In this document: positions 20,524-30,559 of the stretch, piece by piece
Layout: each line of letters begins with the position of its first letter
Numbering within the stretch: position 1 is the stretch's first letter
From: Streptomyces sp. ST2-7A
GTDB lineage: Bacteria > Actinomycetota > Actinomycetes > Streptomycetales > Streptomycetaceae
NCBI RefSeq assembly: GCF_021390475.1
Contig: NZ_JAJUWS010000017.1
Location: 47,487 to 111,486 of the forward strand
DNA length: 64,000 nt
Reading direction: 5' to 3'
Notes under the pieces: generated by a model
What the model was told of the DNA's origin: nothing
Seen by the model: only the letters and a program-made list of their open reading frames with translations
Database searches by the model: none
Program-made: the position numbers and the translations under genes

Positions 20524-21340
20524 GGCGTCCTTTCCCCGGGGCACGTTGAATATATGGCGAAGTGTCCCGAAATACGGATGATGCTGTCCGGTGCGGTGGG
20601 ACGTGTCGTGCGGGATCGGCCGGGTGGGTGATGGCTCACCCGGCCGGCCGACCCGGTGGAACGGGTGGTGCCGGTGGTGCGGGTGGTTCCGGTCCTGCGG
20701 TCGGCACCGGTGACGCCGGTGGTGCCGTCCCCCGGGGCCGGGTGGGGCCGGCGGGGTCGATGGGGGTTGTGGGGGCGGAGCCGTGAAAGCCACCCACAAG
20801 ATCATGTGAGGATATGAAAAATTGGGATAGTGGGGAGGCTTCCCGGAGTCGTCCGGGGTAACCGTCCCTCCCGCGGACTTTCCGCCGGCTCCCCGGGGCC
20901 GGCGAAGGGCTCGTCGCGCGGCGAGCCCCGCGCGACGGGCGGGACACCCCGGCGTGCCCCGGCGGGGGAGGGGCACCGGTCGATACCCCCTCCCCGTGCG
21001 GTGCGGAGCCCGTGATGTCCCCGCATGTTCCCCCGGGCCGGAGCGCCGGCGGGAACGTCCGGATGACATCCCGGTTAAGCCCTCGGGTTCCGGGCGGCGC
21101 GCGCCCCGCCCGTCGCCCGTGCCCGGTGCGGGGGCCGAGCCGGCGCGGCCCCCGGAACCGGCACGGGCGACCGTTCCCGGTATCCGGGCGGTCCCCCGGG
21201 GGCCGGTTCCGGAACCCGGGACGAACCCCGGTGGCCGTCCCGACGCGCCCGGCAGGGTCTCCGGCAGGACCGCCCCGGCGCCCCGGGGGCGGTACCGGCC
21301 CGGTCGCACGCGACCCGACCGGCACCGGCGCCGGAACGGC
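20524..21340. other. mak/treS intergenic region with AT-rich promoter-like patch
   Basis: No gene is supported in these 817 bp. The DNA is G/C-run-rich except for two AT-richer patches, around 20545-20580 just before mak (TATATT on the minus strand) and 20781-20835 (including AATTTTTCATATCC on the minus strand). They are good candidates for a mak-glgB promoter independent of treS-glgE. A modest 7-bp stem at 21300-21322 lies just beyond the treS stop. Confidence 0.4.
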
Positions 21341-23137
21341 TCAGTTCCCCGGCGTGCGGGCGTCCGCCCGCTCGGCGGCCCGCCGGCCGCCCTCGTCCCG
21401 CTCGGCGGCGAGCGCCGCGGCGGGGTCACCGACCCCGCCCGGCGTCCCCTGGCGCAGTCGGAACCAGTAGAAGCCGTGGCCCGCCAGGGTCAGCAGGTAC
21501 GGCCACTCTCCGATCCGCGGGAACTGCACCCCACCGATCAGCTCGACCGGGTACCGGCCCTCCAGTGGGCGCAGGTCCAGCTCCGTCGGCTGCGAGAACC
21601 GCGAGAAGTTGTGCACGCACAGCACCAGGTCGTCCCCGTACTCCCGGGTGAAGGCGAGCACGGCGGGGTTGGAGGACTCCAGTTCCGTGTAGGTGCCCAG
21701 GCCGAAGGCCGGGTTCTGCTTGCGGATCTCCACCATCCGGCGGGTCCAGTGCAGCAGCGAGGAGGGAGAACTCATCGCCGCCTCCACGTTGGTCACCTGG
21801 TAGCCGTGGACCGGATCCATGATCGTGGGCAGGTACAGCCGCCCCGGGTCGCAGGTGGAGAAGCCCGCGTTGCGGTCGGGGGTCCACTGCATCGGCGTGC
21901 GCACCGCGTCCCGGTCACCGAGCCAGATGTTGTCGCCCATGCCGATCTCGTCCCCGTAGTAGAGGATCGGCGAGCCGGGCAGAGACAGCAGCAGGGCGGT
22001 GAACAGTTCGATCTGGTTGCGGTCGTTGTCCAGCAGGGTCGCCAGCCGCCGACGGATGCCGATGTTGGCGCGCATCCGCGGATCCTTGGCGTACTCCGCG
22101 TACATGTAGTCGCGCTCCTCGTCGGTGACCATCTCCAGGGTCAGCTCGTCGTGGTTGCGCAGGAAGATGCCCCACTGGCAGCCGGAGGGGATCGACGGGG
22201 TCTTGGCCAGGATTTCCGAGACCGGGTAGCGGGATTCCCGCCGGACGGCCATGAAGATCCTCGGCATCACCGGGAAGTGGAACGCCATGTGGCACTCGTC
22301 GCCCCCGGCCGAGTAGTCACCGAAGTAGTCGACGACGTCCTCGGGCCACTGGTTGGCCTCGGCCAGCAGGACGGTGTCCGGGTAGTGGGCGTCGATCTCG
22401 CTGCGCACCCGCTTGAGGAACTCGTGCGAGGCGGGGAGGTTCTCGCAGTTGGTGCCCTCCTCCGCGTACAGGTAGGGCACGGCGTCCAGCCGGAAGCCGT
22501 CGATGCCCAGGTCCAGCCAGAACCTCAGAGCCGAGAGGATCTCCTCCTGCACCATCGGGTTCTCGTAGTTGAGATCCGGCTGGTGCGAGAAGAACCGGTG
22601 GAAGTAGTACTGCTTGCGCACCGGGTCGAAGGCCCAGTTGGAACTCTCCGTGTCCACGAAGATGATCCGCGCGTCGTCGTACTTCTTGTCGTCGTCGGCC
22701 CACATGTAGTAGTCGCCGTACGGCCCGTCGGGATCCCGTCGGGACTCCTGGAACCACCGGTGCTGATCGCTGGTGTGGTTCATGACGAAGTCGATGATGA
22801 CCCGGATGCCGCGCTGGTGGGCGGCGTCCACGAACTCCACGAAGTCGGCGAGGTCGCCGAACTCGGGGAGCACCGCGGTGTAGTCGGAGACGTCGTAGCC
22901 GCCGTCCCGCAGGGGCGATTGGAAGAAGGGGGGGAGCCACAGACAGTCGATGCCCAGCCACTGGAGGTAATCCAGCTTGGACGTGAGGCCCCTCAGGTCG
23001 CCGATTCCGTCCCCGTTGCTGTCCCGGAAGGATCGGACGAGGACTTCGTAGAAGACCGCGCGCTTGAACCACTCGGGGTCGCGGTCTCGGGCGGGCGTGT
23101 CCTCGAACGTGTCGAGGACCGGCTCATTGACGCTCAT
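21341..23137 (-). CDS. treS: Trehalose synthase (maltose alpha-D-glucosyltransferase)
   Basis: Interconverts trehalose and maltose within one active site and so supplies maltose to the maltokinase. The 598-residue GH13 protein begins close to the barrel, with [20 protein letters not shown]. The catalytic triad is visible in [20 protein letters not shown] (nucleophile Asp), [14 protein letters not shown] (Glu) and [13 protein letters not shown] (Asp). [12 protein letters not shown] is a typical calcium-site loop. A C-terminal beta domain ends in a charged Ala/Arg-rich tail. The start ATG at 23137 overlaps the end of glgE by 14 bp, so it is translated from the same mRNA and probably coupled to it. 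Homology fits TreS better than a plain alpha-glucosidase because GlgE and Mak are neighbours. Confidence 0.95.
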   Translation of the reverse strand: MSVNEPVLDTFEDTPARDRDPEWFKRAVFYEVLVRSFRDSNGDGIGDLRGLTSKLDYLQWLGIDCLWLPPFFQSPLRDGGYDVSDYTAVLPEFGDLADFVEFVDAAHQRGIRVIIDFVMNHTSDQHRWFQESRRDPDGPYGDYYMWADDDKKYDDARIIFVDTESSNWAFDPVRKQYYFHRFFSHQPDLNYENPMVQEEILSALRFWLDLGIDGFRLDAVPYLYAEEGTNCENLPASHEFLKRVRSEIDAHYPDTVLLAEANQWPEDVVDYFGDYSAGGDECHMAFHFPVMPRIFMAVRRESRYPVSEILAKTPSIPSGCQWGIFLRNHDELTLEMVTDEERDYMYAEYAKDPRMRANIGIRRRLATLLDNDRNQIELFTALLLSLPGSPILYYGDEIGMGDNIWLGDRDAVRTPMQWTPDRNAGFSTCDPGRLYLPTIMDPVHGYQVTNVEAAMSSPSSLLHWTRRMVEIRKQNPAFGLGTYTELESSNPAVLAFTREYGDDLVLCVHNFSRFSQPTELDLRPLEGRYPVELIGGVQFPRIGEWPYLLTLAGHGFYWFRLRQGTPGGVGDPAAALAAERDEGGRRAAERADARTPGN

Positions 23138-25178
23138 GGTTGGGTGACCCTCCGGTCTCCGAGGACGGTCGCAGGGAGAAGACGTGCGCCGAGGGAGCCG
23201 GCGCGTCCGCCCGCTCCGGCCCGAGCCGCACATAGTTGTCCCTGCCCCAGTGGTAGGTCTCCCCGGTGAGCAGATCGGTCACCGGGAAGGGCTCGGCGAC
23301 GCCGCCGTCGGCGGTCGCGAGGCCGAGTTCCGCCGTGTTCAACGACACGGTGGCCTCGTGGGTGTGGTGGGGATCGAGGTTCGCCACCACGAGCACGGTG
23401 TCTCCCGCCGGGGCTCCCGGCGCTCCGGCCGGGACCCGCTTGGAGTAGGCGATCACGTGCTCGTTGTCCGTGTGGTGGAAGCACAGCCCGCGCAGCCTGC
23501 GCAGTGCCGGGTGCTCCCGCCGCAGCCGGTTCAGCCGGGTGATCAGGGGGGCGATCGTGGCCCCGGCCGCCTCGGCGCCGGCCCAGTCGCGGGGCCGCAG
23601 CTGGTACTTCTCCGAGTCCAGGTACTCCTCGCTGCCCGGCCGCACGGGGACGTTCTCGCACAGCTCGTACCCGGCGTACACGCCCCAGGTGGGGGAGAGG
23701 GTGGCGGCCAGCACGGCCCGCGTCTCGAAGGCGGGCCGGCCCCCGTGCTGGAGGTGGGCGTGCAGGATGTCGGGGGTGTTGACGAAGAAGTTCGGCCGCA
23801 TGTAGGAGGCCGCGTCACCGCTCAGCTCGGTGAGGTACTCGGTCAGCTCCGCCTTGTCGTTGCGCCACGTGAAGTAGGTGTACGACTGCTGGAAGCCGAT
23901 CCTGGCCAGGGTGTGCATCATCGCCGGCCGGGTGAAGGCCTCGGCGAGGAAGATCACGTCCGGGTCGGTGCGGTTGATCTCCGCGATCACCTTCTCCCAG
24001 AACACCACGGGCTTGGTGTGCGGGTTGTCCACCCGGAAGATCCGCACGCCGTGGGACATCCAGTGGCGCAGCAGCCGCACCGTCTCGGTGATCAGCCCGC
24101 GCATGTCCGCGTCGAAGGCGATCGGGTAGATGTCCTGGTACTTCTTCGGCGGGTTCTCCGCGTAGGCGATGGAGCCGTCGGGTCGGGAGCGGAACCACTC
24201 CGGATGTTCCTTGACCCACGGGTGGTCCGGACTGCACTGGAGGGCGAAGTCCAGGGCGATCTCCATGTCCAGCGCGCGGGCCCGCTCGACGAAGGCGTCG
24301 AAGTCCTCGATGGTGCCCAGGTCGGGGTGGATCGCGTCGTGCCCACCCTCGGCGGAGCCGATCGCCCACGGGCTGCCGACATCGTCGGGGCCGGGGGTCA
24401 GGGTGTTGTTCGGGCCCTTGCGGAAGGCGGTGCCGATGGGGTGGATCGGCGGCAGGTACACGACGTCGAAGCCCATCTCCGCGACGGCCGGCAGACGTTC
24501 GGCGGCGGTGCGGAAGCTGCCGGAGACCGGCGCGGAGTCGGGTTCGACACGGGCGCCCTCGGAGCGCGGGAAGAACTCGTACCAGGAGCCGAACAGGGCC
24601 CGCTCGCGTTCCACGAGCAGTGGCGCGGGGCGGGAGGAACTGACCAGTTCCCGCAGCGGGTGACGGGTGAGCAGGGCGGTGACCTCGGGGGAGCGGGCGG
24701 CCGCCCAGCGCTCCTCGACCGACAGCGAGGTGTCCTTGACGGTCGCGGCGGCGGCGCGCACCACATCCCGGCCGCCACCCTCCTTCGGTACGCCCGAGGC
24801 GGCCCGGCGCAACAGCGCGGCGCCCTCCGCGAGGACGAGTTCGACGTCCTGTCCGGCGGGGATCTTGATCCCGGCGACGTGCAGCCAGCCGGTGATGGGA
24901 TCACCCCACGCCTCGACGGTGTAGGTCCAGCGGCCCTCGGCGTTCGGCGTGACCTCCGCGCCCCAGCGATCGGTGCCGGGGGCGAGTTCGCGCATCGGGG
25001 TCCACGGCCCGGGACGTCCGGCGGGATCACGCAGTACGACATTCGCGCCCAGCGCGTCGTGACCCTCCCGGAAGACGGTCGCGGTGACCGTGAAGGTCTC
25101 GCCGGGAACGGCCTTGACCGGGCGGCGCCCGCATTCGATCAAGGGCTGGACATCGAGGACGGGGATGCGACCGATCAT
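23124..25178 (-). CDS. glgE: Alpha-1,4-glucan:maltose-1-phosphate maltosyltransferase
   Basis: GlgE adds maltosyl units from alpha-maltose-1-phosphate to the non-reducing ends of alpha-glucan. The 684-residue GH13_3 protein starts [20 protein letters not shown], as is usual for the family. An N-terminal beta domain is followed by a helical insertion, then the barrel. [19 protein letters not shown] holds the nucleophile Asp, [14 protein letters not shown] the acid/base Glu, and [19 protein letters not shown] the third carboxylate. [20 protein letters not shown] and [13 protein letters not shown] are further family hallmarks. The ATG at 25178 was chosen on family fit; the frame stays open 43 codons upstream. 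It is the first gene of glgE-treS. Confidence 0.95.
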   Translation of the reverse strand: MIGRIPVLDVQPLIECGRRPVKAVPGETFTVTATVFREGHDALGANVVLRDPAGRPGPWTPMRELAPGTDRWGAEVTPNAEGRWTYTVEAWGDPITGWLHVAGIKIPAGQDVELVLAEGAALLRRAASGVPKEGGGRDVVRAAAATVKDTSLSVEERWAAARSPEVTALLTRHPLRELVSSSRPAPLLVERERALFGSWYEFFPRSEGARVEPDSAPVSGSFRTAAERLPAVAEMGFDVVYLPPIHPIGTAFRKGPNNTLTPGPDDVGSPWAIGSAEGGHDAIHPDLGTIEDFDAFVERARALDMEIALDFALQCSPDHPWVKEHPEWFRSRPDGSIAYAENPPKKYQDIYPIAFDADMRGLITETVRLLRHWMSHGVRIFRVDNPHTKPVVFWEKVIAEINRTDPDVIFLAEAFTRPAMMHTLARIGFQQSYTYFTWRNDKAELTEYLTELSGDAASYMRPNFFVNTPDILHAHLQHGGRPAFETRAVLAATLSPTWGVYAGYELCENVPVRPGSEEYLDSEKYQLRPRDWAGAEAAGATIAPLITRLNRLRREHPALRRLRGLCFHHTDNEHVIAYSKRVPAGAPGAPAGDTVLVVANLDPHHTHEATVSLNTAELGLATADGGVAEPFPVTDLLTGETYHWGRDNYVRLGPERADAPAPSAHVFSLRPSSETGGSPNHERQ

Positions 25179-26275
25179 GTGGTGATCACCTGGTGGAGTA
25201 GCGGGGGTTGCGGCGTCGGCGTCCGGGGACGGTGGGGAGACGGCGCCGAGTATGGGGTGCTTTGTCTTTTTTATCCGGTTTGGGGGAGTTGAGTGGGATC
25301 TGGGCATGGCTGCTCCCGGGCGCGTTCACTCGGCTGGGGGGAGGCATCGGACACGCGTACTGCCTTCAGCGGGTGATGGGGACAATCCTGCCCGCACCCG
25401 GGGGAGGGGCAATCAGAACCCGTGTGACCGGATTGTGTCGTCTCGGGAAACCGCCGGTGGGCCGGTTGATCGGCTGAACACCCGCCGGATTCACAACCGT
25501 CATCACCGCGCGACCGGCGCGCCCCGGGGCGAATCCGTGCGCCCACCGTGAACCGGTGGCTCCGACCGGAGCGGCGTGGCCCCCGGCACGACGGGGAATC
25601 CGGGGGATTTCGTCCACAATGTCGTCCCGGGCGTGTCGGGCGTGTTCCGCCGGGAGGCCGACGGGGCGCCCGGGACGGGGCCCGGGCGCCCCGGTGTTCG
25701 GGGCGCGACACCGGGGCGGGGGGCGTCGGGCCGGCGGGCCGGTGGTCCGGAAGTTCGCCGGTGTGATGCCGACTTCCACCCGGTGGATCGGGCGGCCCCG
25801 GAGCGCGGCGCCCGGTGGGGTTCGCCCCCCGCGCGCCGGGGGCGGGAGCCGTCGGCGCGCGGGGGGCGGCGCGGCCGAGGGCGCGAACCGGTGGAAACGT
25901 GGAACCGGCCGGCCCCCGGGGCCTCCTCCGGGGCCTCCTCCGGGGACCGGCCGGGGCCGGTGGGGCGGGGCGCCGTCCTTCCCGTGGAGGGGAAGGAGGA
26001 AGGACGGCGCCCCGCCGGTGTGGGGGGTGTTCGTTCCCGCCCGGGGGTGTGGGGCTCCCCGGGTGGGGTCGGGGGGCGGGGCGGTCGCTCGGCGACCCAC
26101 TCCCCGACCAGCCGCGGACGGGGGGTCGACCCGGGTGTCCGGGAGTTCGGCGGAGCCGGGGCCCGCCGACGTGGGTGTCACCCGGTGTCGCACCGAGACA
26201 TCGGGTGCCGACGCGCGTCGGTGGGCCCCGGTCCGTACCGGGGTCGATCCCCCGCCGCGGGGCGGGGGTCGGACG
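25179..26275. other. Long intergenic region upstream of glgE
   Basis: About 1.1 kb without a convincing gene; open frames are GC-bias artefacts with no recognisable domain. A TTTTTTATCC patch at 25267-25275 and, on the minus strand, CATACT (complement of 25249-25254), about 70 bp before the glgE ATG, are the best promoter-like elements for glgE. Near 25915-25945 is a short direct repeat of GGGGCCTCCTCC. A long hairpin at 25964-26016 ends the pectate lyase transcript. Confidence 0.45.
25964..26016 (-). terminator. 19-bp perfect hairpin downstream of the pectate lyase gene
   Basis: A flawless 19-bp inverted repeat (25964-25982 and 25998-26016) with a 15-nt loop lies about 260 bp beyond the pectate lyase stop. 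It is the strongest stem in the 1.1-kb gap. It could also insulate glgE from upstream reading. Confidence 0.65.
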
Positions 26276-27076
26276 TCACTTGTAGGTGATGTCCGAGGCC
26301 TTGTAGACGCAGTGCTTGCCGTCCGCGTCGGTGCCCAGTCGCTTGGGCTCCTTGCCGCCGTTGTTGCCCTCGTACTTCTGGCAGATCACGATCTTCTTCG
26401 AGGAGTCCCCGAGGATCGTCACGCCCTGGAAGGTCGCGGTGTCGCCGTAGTTGGTGTTGATCCCCGCGAGCCGGGTGCCCGGGGCCTTCACCTCGACGTT
26501 CTTGAAGGTGACGGAACGCTTGTACTGGGTACCGCAGTTGCCACAGGAGCGGTACAGGGTCAGGAAGCTCTCCGCGGCGAAGTTCTCCACCGTCAGCCGG
26601 CCGCCGCCGTTGTGCTGGAAGACCTTGTCGGAGGCCTTCCGGGCACCGCCGCCCTTGACGTGGAAGACGGCGTTGTTGTCCCCGCGGAAGGTGGCGGCGT
26701 CCTCGCCGACATCCTCCCACCAGACGTTCTCGATGGTGCAGGAGCCCTGGCAGTGCACGCCGTCCGCACCCGGCGCGCCGATGATCACGTTCTTCAGGGT
26801 GGCGCCGGCGGCCAGTTTGAAGACCGGCTTCTGGCTCTCGCCCTGTCCGCCGTTGCCGAGGCCGACGGGGATGTACCGCTTGCCGCCGCCGTCGAAGGTG
26901 CCCTTGACCTCGATGGTCTTGGTGACCTTCTCCTCGCCCTTGGCGGAAGGCCAGGTGGCCGCGCTCGCCGAGGACATCATGGTGCCGGTCACGGCGGCGC
27001 CCGCGATCAGGGCGGTCGCGCCCACGCCGCCGAGCAGCGCGCGCCGCTTGATGCGACGCGACTTGTGCTGTGCCAT
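26276..27076 (-). CDS. Secreted pectate lyase, family PL3
   Basis: Cleaves de-esterified pectin by beta-elimination outside the cell, using calcium. The 266-residue precursor has a signal peptide (about residues 1-40) with a twin-arginine-like KRRALLGG before the hydrophobic stretch and ASA-A at the likely cleavage site. The mature part is one right-handed beta-helix domain of the short PL3 type. Marker segments are GADGVHCQGSCTIENVWWED and GEDAATFRGDNNAVFHVKGG, plus an even spread of cysteines (CQGSC, CGNC, CQKY, HCVY) that suggests disulfides. It is divergent from the peptide-transport operon. It suggests a plant-litter or soil habitat. Confidence 0.92.
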   Translation of the reverse strand: MAQHKSRRIKRRALLGGVGATALIAGAAVTGTMMSSASAATWPSAKGEEKVTKTIEVKGTFDGGGKRYIPVGLGNGGQGESQKPVFKLAAGATLKNVIIGAPGADGVHCQGSCTIENVWWEDVGEDAATFRGDNNAVFHVKGGGARKASDKVFQHNGGGRLTVENFAAESFLTLYRSCGNCGTQYKRSVTFKNVEVKAPGTRLAGINTNYGDTATFQGVTILGDSSKKIVICQKYEGNNGGKEPKRLGTDADGKHCVYKASDITYK

Positions 27077-27454
27077 TCGATGTTCCGATCGTTCGCTTGT
27101 GGGGGTGTGAGGGTGTGGTGGGGCGAGTAGCCGGAGAGTGGTTGGAAGGACCGCCGCCGGTGTGCCCCGTGCGGCCGGGCCGAACCGGATGTTCGGTTCC
27201 GTGTGCCGCTGTGCACTGCTGTGTGCACTTCCTGGTCGCCGCCGACCCGGGGAAGGTTGCCGCGCCCCTCGGAAATTTTTCCGACCCCATCAACGGTGAC
27301 TCCGAGTTGTCGAGAAATTTCGGAGTGTGGCCATCGATGGTGTTGTTCCGCGGTCGGGCCCTTCGTCCCCGTCACCGCAAGCGGAACACGCGGGGGAAAG
27401 GTTGCCGTAGGAAGGAGGGCCGGTTGCGGCTCGGTCTCGCCCGTCTGCCGGCCG
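27077..27454. promoter_or_regulatory. Divergent promoter region, pectate lyase / peptide transporter
   Basis: No gene is seen. The stretch around 27270-27335 is AT-richer than its surroundings and carries two related AAATTT palindromes (GGAAATTTTTCC near 27270 and GAAATTTC near 27314), possible regulator sites for either divergent gene. The match is visual only. Confidence 0.3.
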
Positions 27455-27483
27455 TTCACAACTATGGGGTTGCGCAGTAATCT
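27455..27483 (+). promoter_or_regulatory. Probable promoter of the peptide ABC operon
   Basis: TTCACA (27455-27460), a 17-bp spacer and TAATCT (27478-27483) give a good match to a housekeeping sigma promoter, about 48 bp before the binding-protein start. Inferred from sequence pattern alone. Confidence 0.5.
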
Positions 27484-27530
27484 GCGGCCACCAGAACCGG
27501 CCCTACCACCGCCAACCCCTGAGGTGGATG

Positions 27531-29195
27531 ATGCAGATAGCCCGATCCAAGGCTGCCGCTGTCGCGGCGGCGGTTTCGATCGCCATGGTCGCGACCGCCT
27601 GCAGCAGCGAACGCGACACGTCGGACGACGCGGCCTCCACGGAGAGCTTCGTCTTCGGCGCCGCCGGCAACCCGGCGTCCCTCGACCCCTTCCTCGCCAG
27701 CGACGGCGAGACCTTCCGTATCTCCCGCCAGGTGCTCGAGACCCTCCTGGACCACGAGTCCGGCGGCTCGGAGCTGGTCGGCGGCCTCGCCGAGGAGTGG
27801 GAGAGCAACGACGAGGGCACCGAGTGGACCTTCTTCCTCCGGGACGGGGTGACCTTCCACGACGGGGCCGAGCTCACGGCCGAGGTCGTCTGCCAGAACT
27901 TCGACCGCTGGTACAACCTCACCGGCACCTACCAGTCGACCGCGCTCACCTACTACTGGCAGGCCGAGTTCGGTGGCTTCGCCGAGAACGAGAGCGAGGA
28001 CACCCCGGAGAGCAACTACGCGGGGTGCGAGGCGACCGACGACCTGACGGCCGTCATCAGCGTCAACGAGCCCTCGGCCGTCTACCCCGGCGCCTTCTCG
28101 CTCGCGGCCTTCGCGATCCACTCGCCCAACTCCATCGAGGCCTACGAGGAGGACGAGGCCGGCGGTGAGGGCGACGCCATCTCGATGCCGGACTACAGCC
28201 AGGAGGCCGGCACCATCGCCGGCACCGGCCCGTTCGAGCTCACCGAGTGGAACAAGTCCAGCGGCGAGGTGACCATCACCCGCTTCGACGACTACTGGGG
28301 CGAGACCGCGGGCTTCGAGGAGATCGTCTTCCGCACGATCTCCGACGAGGCGGCCCGCCGCCAGGCCCTGCAGACCGGCGAGATCCACGGTTACGACCTC
28401 GTCGCCCCCGGCGACGTGGACACCCTGCTGGACGCCGGCTTCCAGGTGCCCACCCGTGACGTCTTCAACATCTTCTACATGGCGTTCACGCAGGAGAGCA
28501 ACGAGGCGCTGGAGGACCTGCGGGTCCGGCAGGCCATCGCCCACGCGCTGGATCGGCAGACCCTGGTCGACACCCAGCTGCCCGAGGGCGGCGTGGTCGC
28601 CACCCAGTTCGTCCCCGACACCATCGAGGGCTACTCGGACGACGTCACCCTCTACGACTACGACCCGGACACCGCCCGGGACCTGCTCGCCGAGGCCGAC
28701 GCCGAGGACCTCACCCTCGAGTTCTGCTACCCGACCGAGGTCACCCGGCCCTACATGCCCTCCCCGGCCGACCTCTTCGAGCTGATGAAGTCGGACCTGG
28801 AAGAGGTCGGCATCACCGTCGAGCCCCGCCCGATGCAGTGGACCCCCGACTACCTGGACACCACCCGGGACGGCGGTTGCGACATCTACCTGCTCGGTTG
28901 GACCGGTGACTTCAACGACGCCTACAACTTCCTGGGCACCTGGTTCGACGGCTACTCCAAGGAGTGGGGCTTCCGCAACGACGAGATCTTCGACGCCCTC
29001 GCCGCCTCGGCGGTCGAGCCCGACGTCGAGACCCGCGTCGAGATGTACAAGGAGGCCAACGAGCTGGTGATGGACTTCCTGCCGGGCGTCCCGATCTCCT
29101 CCTCGCCGCCCTCCATCGCGTTCGCCGAGAACGTGAACCCGCCGACCGTCTCCCCGCTGACGCAGGAGAAGTTCGCGGAGGGCTCCTTCAAGTAA
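27531..29195 (+). CDS. Peptide/nickel-type ABC transporter substrate-binding lipoprotein
   Basis: The extracellular receptor of the importer encoded downstream, tethered to the membrane by lipid. About 554 residues belong to solute-binding family 5. The signal peptide ends in the lipobox MVATAC with the lipidated Cys near residue 24. The mature part has the family hallmarks PASLDPFLASDGETFRISRQ, ETLLDHESGGSELVGGLAEE, TEWTFFLRDGVTFHDGAELT and, later, VRQAIAHALDRQTLVD. ATG codons occur at 27528 and 27531; the second has better spacing to GAGG (6 nt). The mature protein is very acidic. Two hairpins follow before the permease genes. The peptide preference cannot be read from sequence. Confidence 0.92.
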   Translation: MQIARSKAAAVAAAVSIAMVATACSSERDTSDDAASTESFVFGAAGNPASLDPFLASDGETFRISRQVLETLLDHESGGSELVGGLAEEWESNDEGTEWTFFLRDGVTFHDGAELTAEVVCQNFDRWYNLTGTYQSTALTYYWQAEFGGFAENESEDTPESNYAGCEATDDLTAVISVNEPSAVYPGAFSLAAFAIHSPNSIEAYEEDEAGGEGDAISMPDYSQEAGTIAGTGPFELTEWNKSSGEVTITRFDDYWGETAGFEEIVFRTISDEAARRQALQTGEIHGYDLVAPGDVDTLLDAGFQVPTRDVFNIFYMAFTQESNEALEDLRVRQAIAHALDRQTLVDTQLPEGGVVATQFVPDTIEGYSDDVTLYDYDPDTARDLLAEADAEDLTLEFCYPTEVTRPYMPSPADLFELMKSDLEEVGITVEPRPMQWTPDYLDTTRDGGCDIYLLGWTGDFNDAYNFLGTWFDGYSKEWGFRNDEIFDALAASAVEPDVETRVEMYKEANELVMDFLPGVPISSSPPSIAFAENVNPPTVSPLTQEKFAEGSFK

Positions 29196-29242
29196 CCACC
29201 GCGGGCACGCGCCGGTCGGACCGCCCCGCGCGCCGTCCGGCA

Positions 29243-29277
29243 CCGCCCGACCCCGGCCTCCCGCCGGGGTCGGGCGG
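29243..29277 (+). terminator. First hairpin after the binding-protein gene
   Basis: A perfect 15-bp stem (29243-29257 and 29263-29277) with a 5-nt loop lies 47 bp after the stop. It probably terminates most transcripts or protects the upstream mRNA from 3' decay. Confidence 0.75.
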
Positions 29278-29285
29278 ACCGCCGC

Positions 29286-29324
29286 CTCCCGGACCGGCCT
29301 TCCCACGGAAGGCCGGTCCGGGAG
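29286..29324 (+). terminator. Second hairpin after the binding-protein gene
   Basis: A perfect 18-bp stem (29286-29303 and 29307-29324) with a 3-nt loop starts only 8 bp after the first hairpin. Together they form an unusually strong block inside what is otherwise one operon. Confidence 0.75.
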
Positions 29325-29410
29325 CGGTTCGGCGGACCCGCTCGGCCCGTCCCTCCGCACCATCCGCCTCTCCCGCCGTCCGCCGCGCCCACCCGTGTGC
29401 CGCGCCGGCC

Positions 29411-29478
29411 CATCGGGCCCACCGCCCCATCGGGCCCACCGCCCCATCGGGCCCACCGCCCCATCGGGCCCACCGCCC
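29411..29478. repeat. Tandem array, 4 x 17 bp
   Basis: Four exact head-to-tail copies of CATCGGGCCCACCGCCC, each holding a GGGCCC palindrome, lie between the double hairpin and the first permease gene. No coding role is seen. Confidence 0.9.
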
Positions 29479-29554
29479 CCTCGGCCACCGCCGAACCACG
29501 TGAACCACCGCGCGCGCACCGCGTGACCCACCCGAGAAAGGCGCGTCAACTCCC

Positions 29555-30559
29555 GTGTTGCGTCTCATCGTGCGCAGACTCCTACAGCTGATCCCCACCC
29601 TGATCGGCCTGTCGGTTCTGCTCTTCATCTGGCTCCACCGACTGCCCGGCGGTCCGACCGCCGCGCTGCTCGGTGAGCGGGCCACCGAGGCCGACCGCCG
29701 TCAGGCGGAGGCCCTGCTCGGACTCGACCAACCCCTGTGGGTGCAGTACGGCCGTTTCCTGCGCCGCCTGGTCGAACTCGACCTCGGCACCTCCATCCGC
29801 ACCGGCCGGCCGGTGTGGGAGGAGTTCACGATGCGCTTCCCCGCCACCGTCGAACTCGCCCTCGCCGCCATCCTCCTGGCCATCGTCATCGGTGTGCCGC
29901 TCGGCTACTTCGCCGCCCGCCGGCGTGGTGGATGGCTCGACATCGGCGCGGTCACCGGATCCCTGATCGGCATCTGCATCCCGGTGTTCTTCCTCGCCTT
30001 CCTCCTCAAGGAGGTCTTCGCGGTCGTCCTCGGCTGGTTCCCCAGCGTGGGCAGGCAATCCACCGGCATCAACGCCACCGACGTCACCGGGTTCCACGTC
30101 CTGGACGGCATCCTGACCGGCGAGTTGGACGCCTCGGGCGACGCGCTGTGGCATCTGGTGCTGCCCGCCCTGGCGCTCTCCACCATCCCGCTGGCGATCA
30201 TCACCCGCATGACCCGCGCCAGTGTCCTGGAGGTCCTTCAGGAGGACTACGTGCGCACCGCCGAGTCCAAGGGCCTGCACCAGCGCGTGGTGCGGCTCCG
30301 GCACGTGATGCGCAACGCGCTCCTGCCGGTCGTCACCGCCATCGGCCTGCTCACCGGCGGCCTGCTGTCGGGCGCCGTCCTCACCGAGACCGTCTTCTCC
30401 TGGGGCGGCATCGGCTCCTTCATCCGTGACGCCATCGACGGCCGCGACTACCCGGTCCTGATGGGCTTCATCCTCTTCATCGCGCTGATCTACGTGCTGA
30501 TCAACCTGCTGGTCGACCTCGCCTACAGCGTCATCGACCCGAGAGTGCGGGTGCACTGA
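29555..30559 (+). CDS. Peptide ABC transporter permease, DppB type
   Basis: A 334-residue inner-membrane permease with six helices. The first (RLLQLIPTLIGLSVLLFIWL) is followed by RLPGGPTAALLGE and the extracytoplasmic region, as is usual for DppB/OppB. The cytoplasmic EAA-type loop that docks on the ATPases is in VRTAESKGLHQRVVRLRHVM followed by RNALLPV. The GTG at 29555 has GAGAAAGG upstream, though the spacing is long. The stop overlaps the ATG of the next permease gene by one base (TGATG), so the four downstream genes form a tightly coupled unit. Confidence 0.92.
   Translation: MLRLIVRRLLQLIPTLIGLSVLLFIWLHRLPGGPTAALLGERATEADRRQAEALLGLDQPLWVQYGRFLRRLVELDLGTSIRTGRPVWEEFTMRFPATVELALAAILLAIVIGVPLGYFAARRRGGWLDIGAVTGSLIGICIPVFFLAFLLKEVFAVVLGWFPSVGRQSTGINATDVTGFHVLDGILTGELDASGDALWHLVLPALALSTIPLAIITRMTRASVLEVLQEDYVRTAESKGLHQRVVRLRHVMRNALLPVVTAIGLLTGGLLSGAVLTETVFSWGGIGSFIRDAIDGRDYPVLMGFILFIALIYVLINLLVDLAYSVIDPRVRVH

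Noticed and set aside
20636..21325. Minus-strand open frame of 229 codons between mak and treS
   Set aside because: Pro/Arg/Gly-rich with no domain, runs through the AT-rich promoter-like patch, and has no credible ribosome-binding site.
25208..26289. Several open frames in the 1.1-kb gap upstream of glgE
   Set aside because: All are Arg/Gly/Pro-rich, overlap one another and the long hairpin, and show no protein-like pattern.
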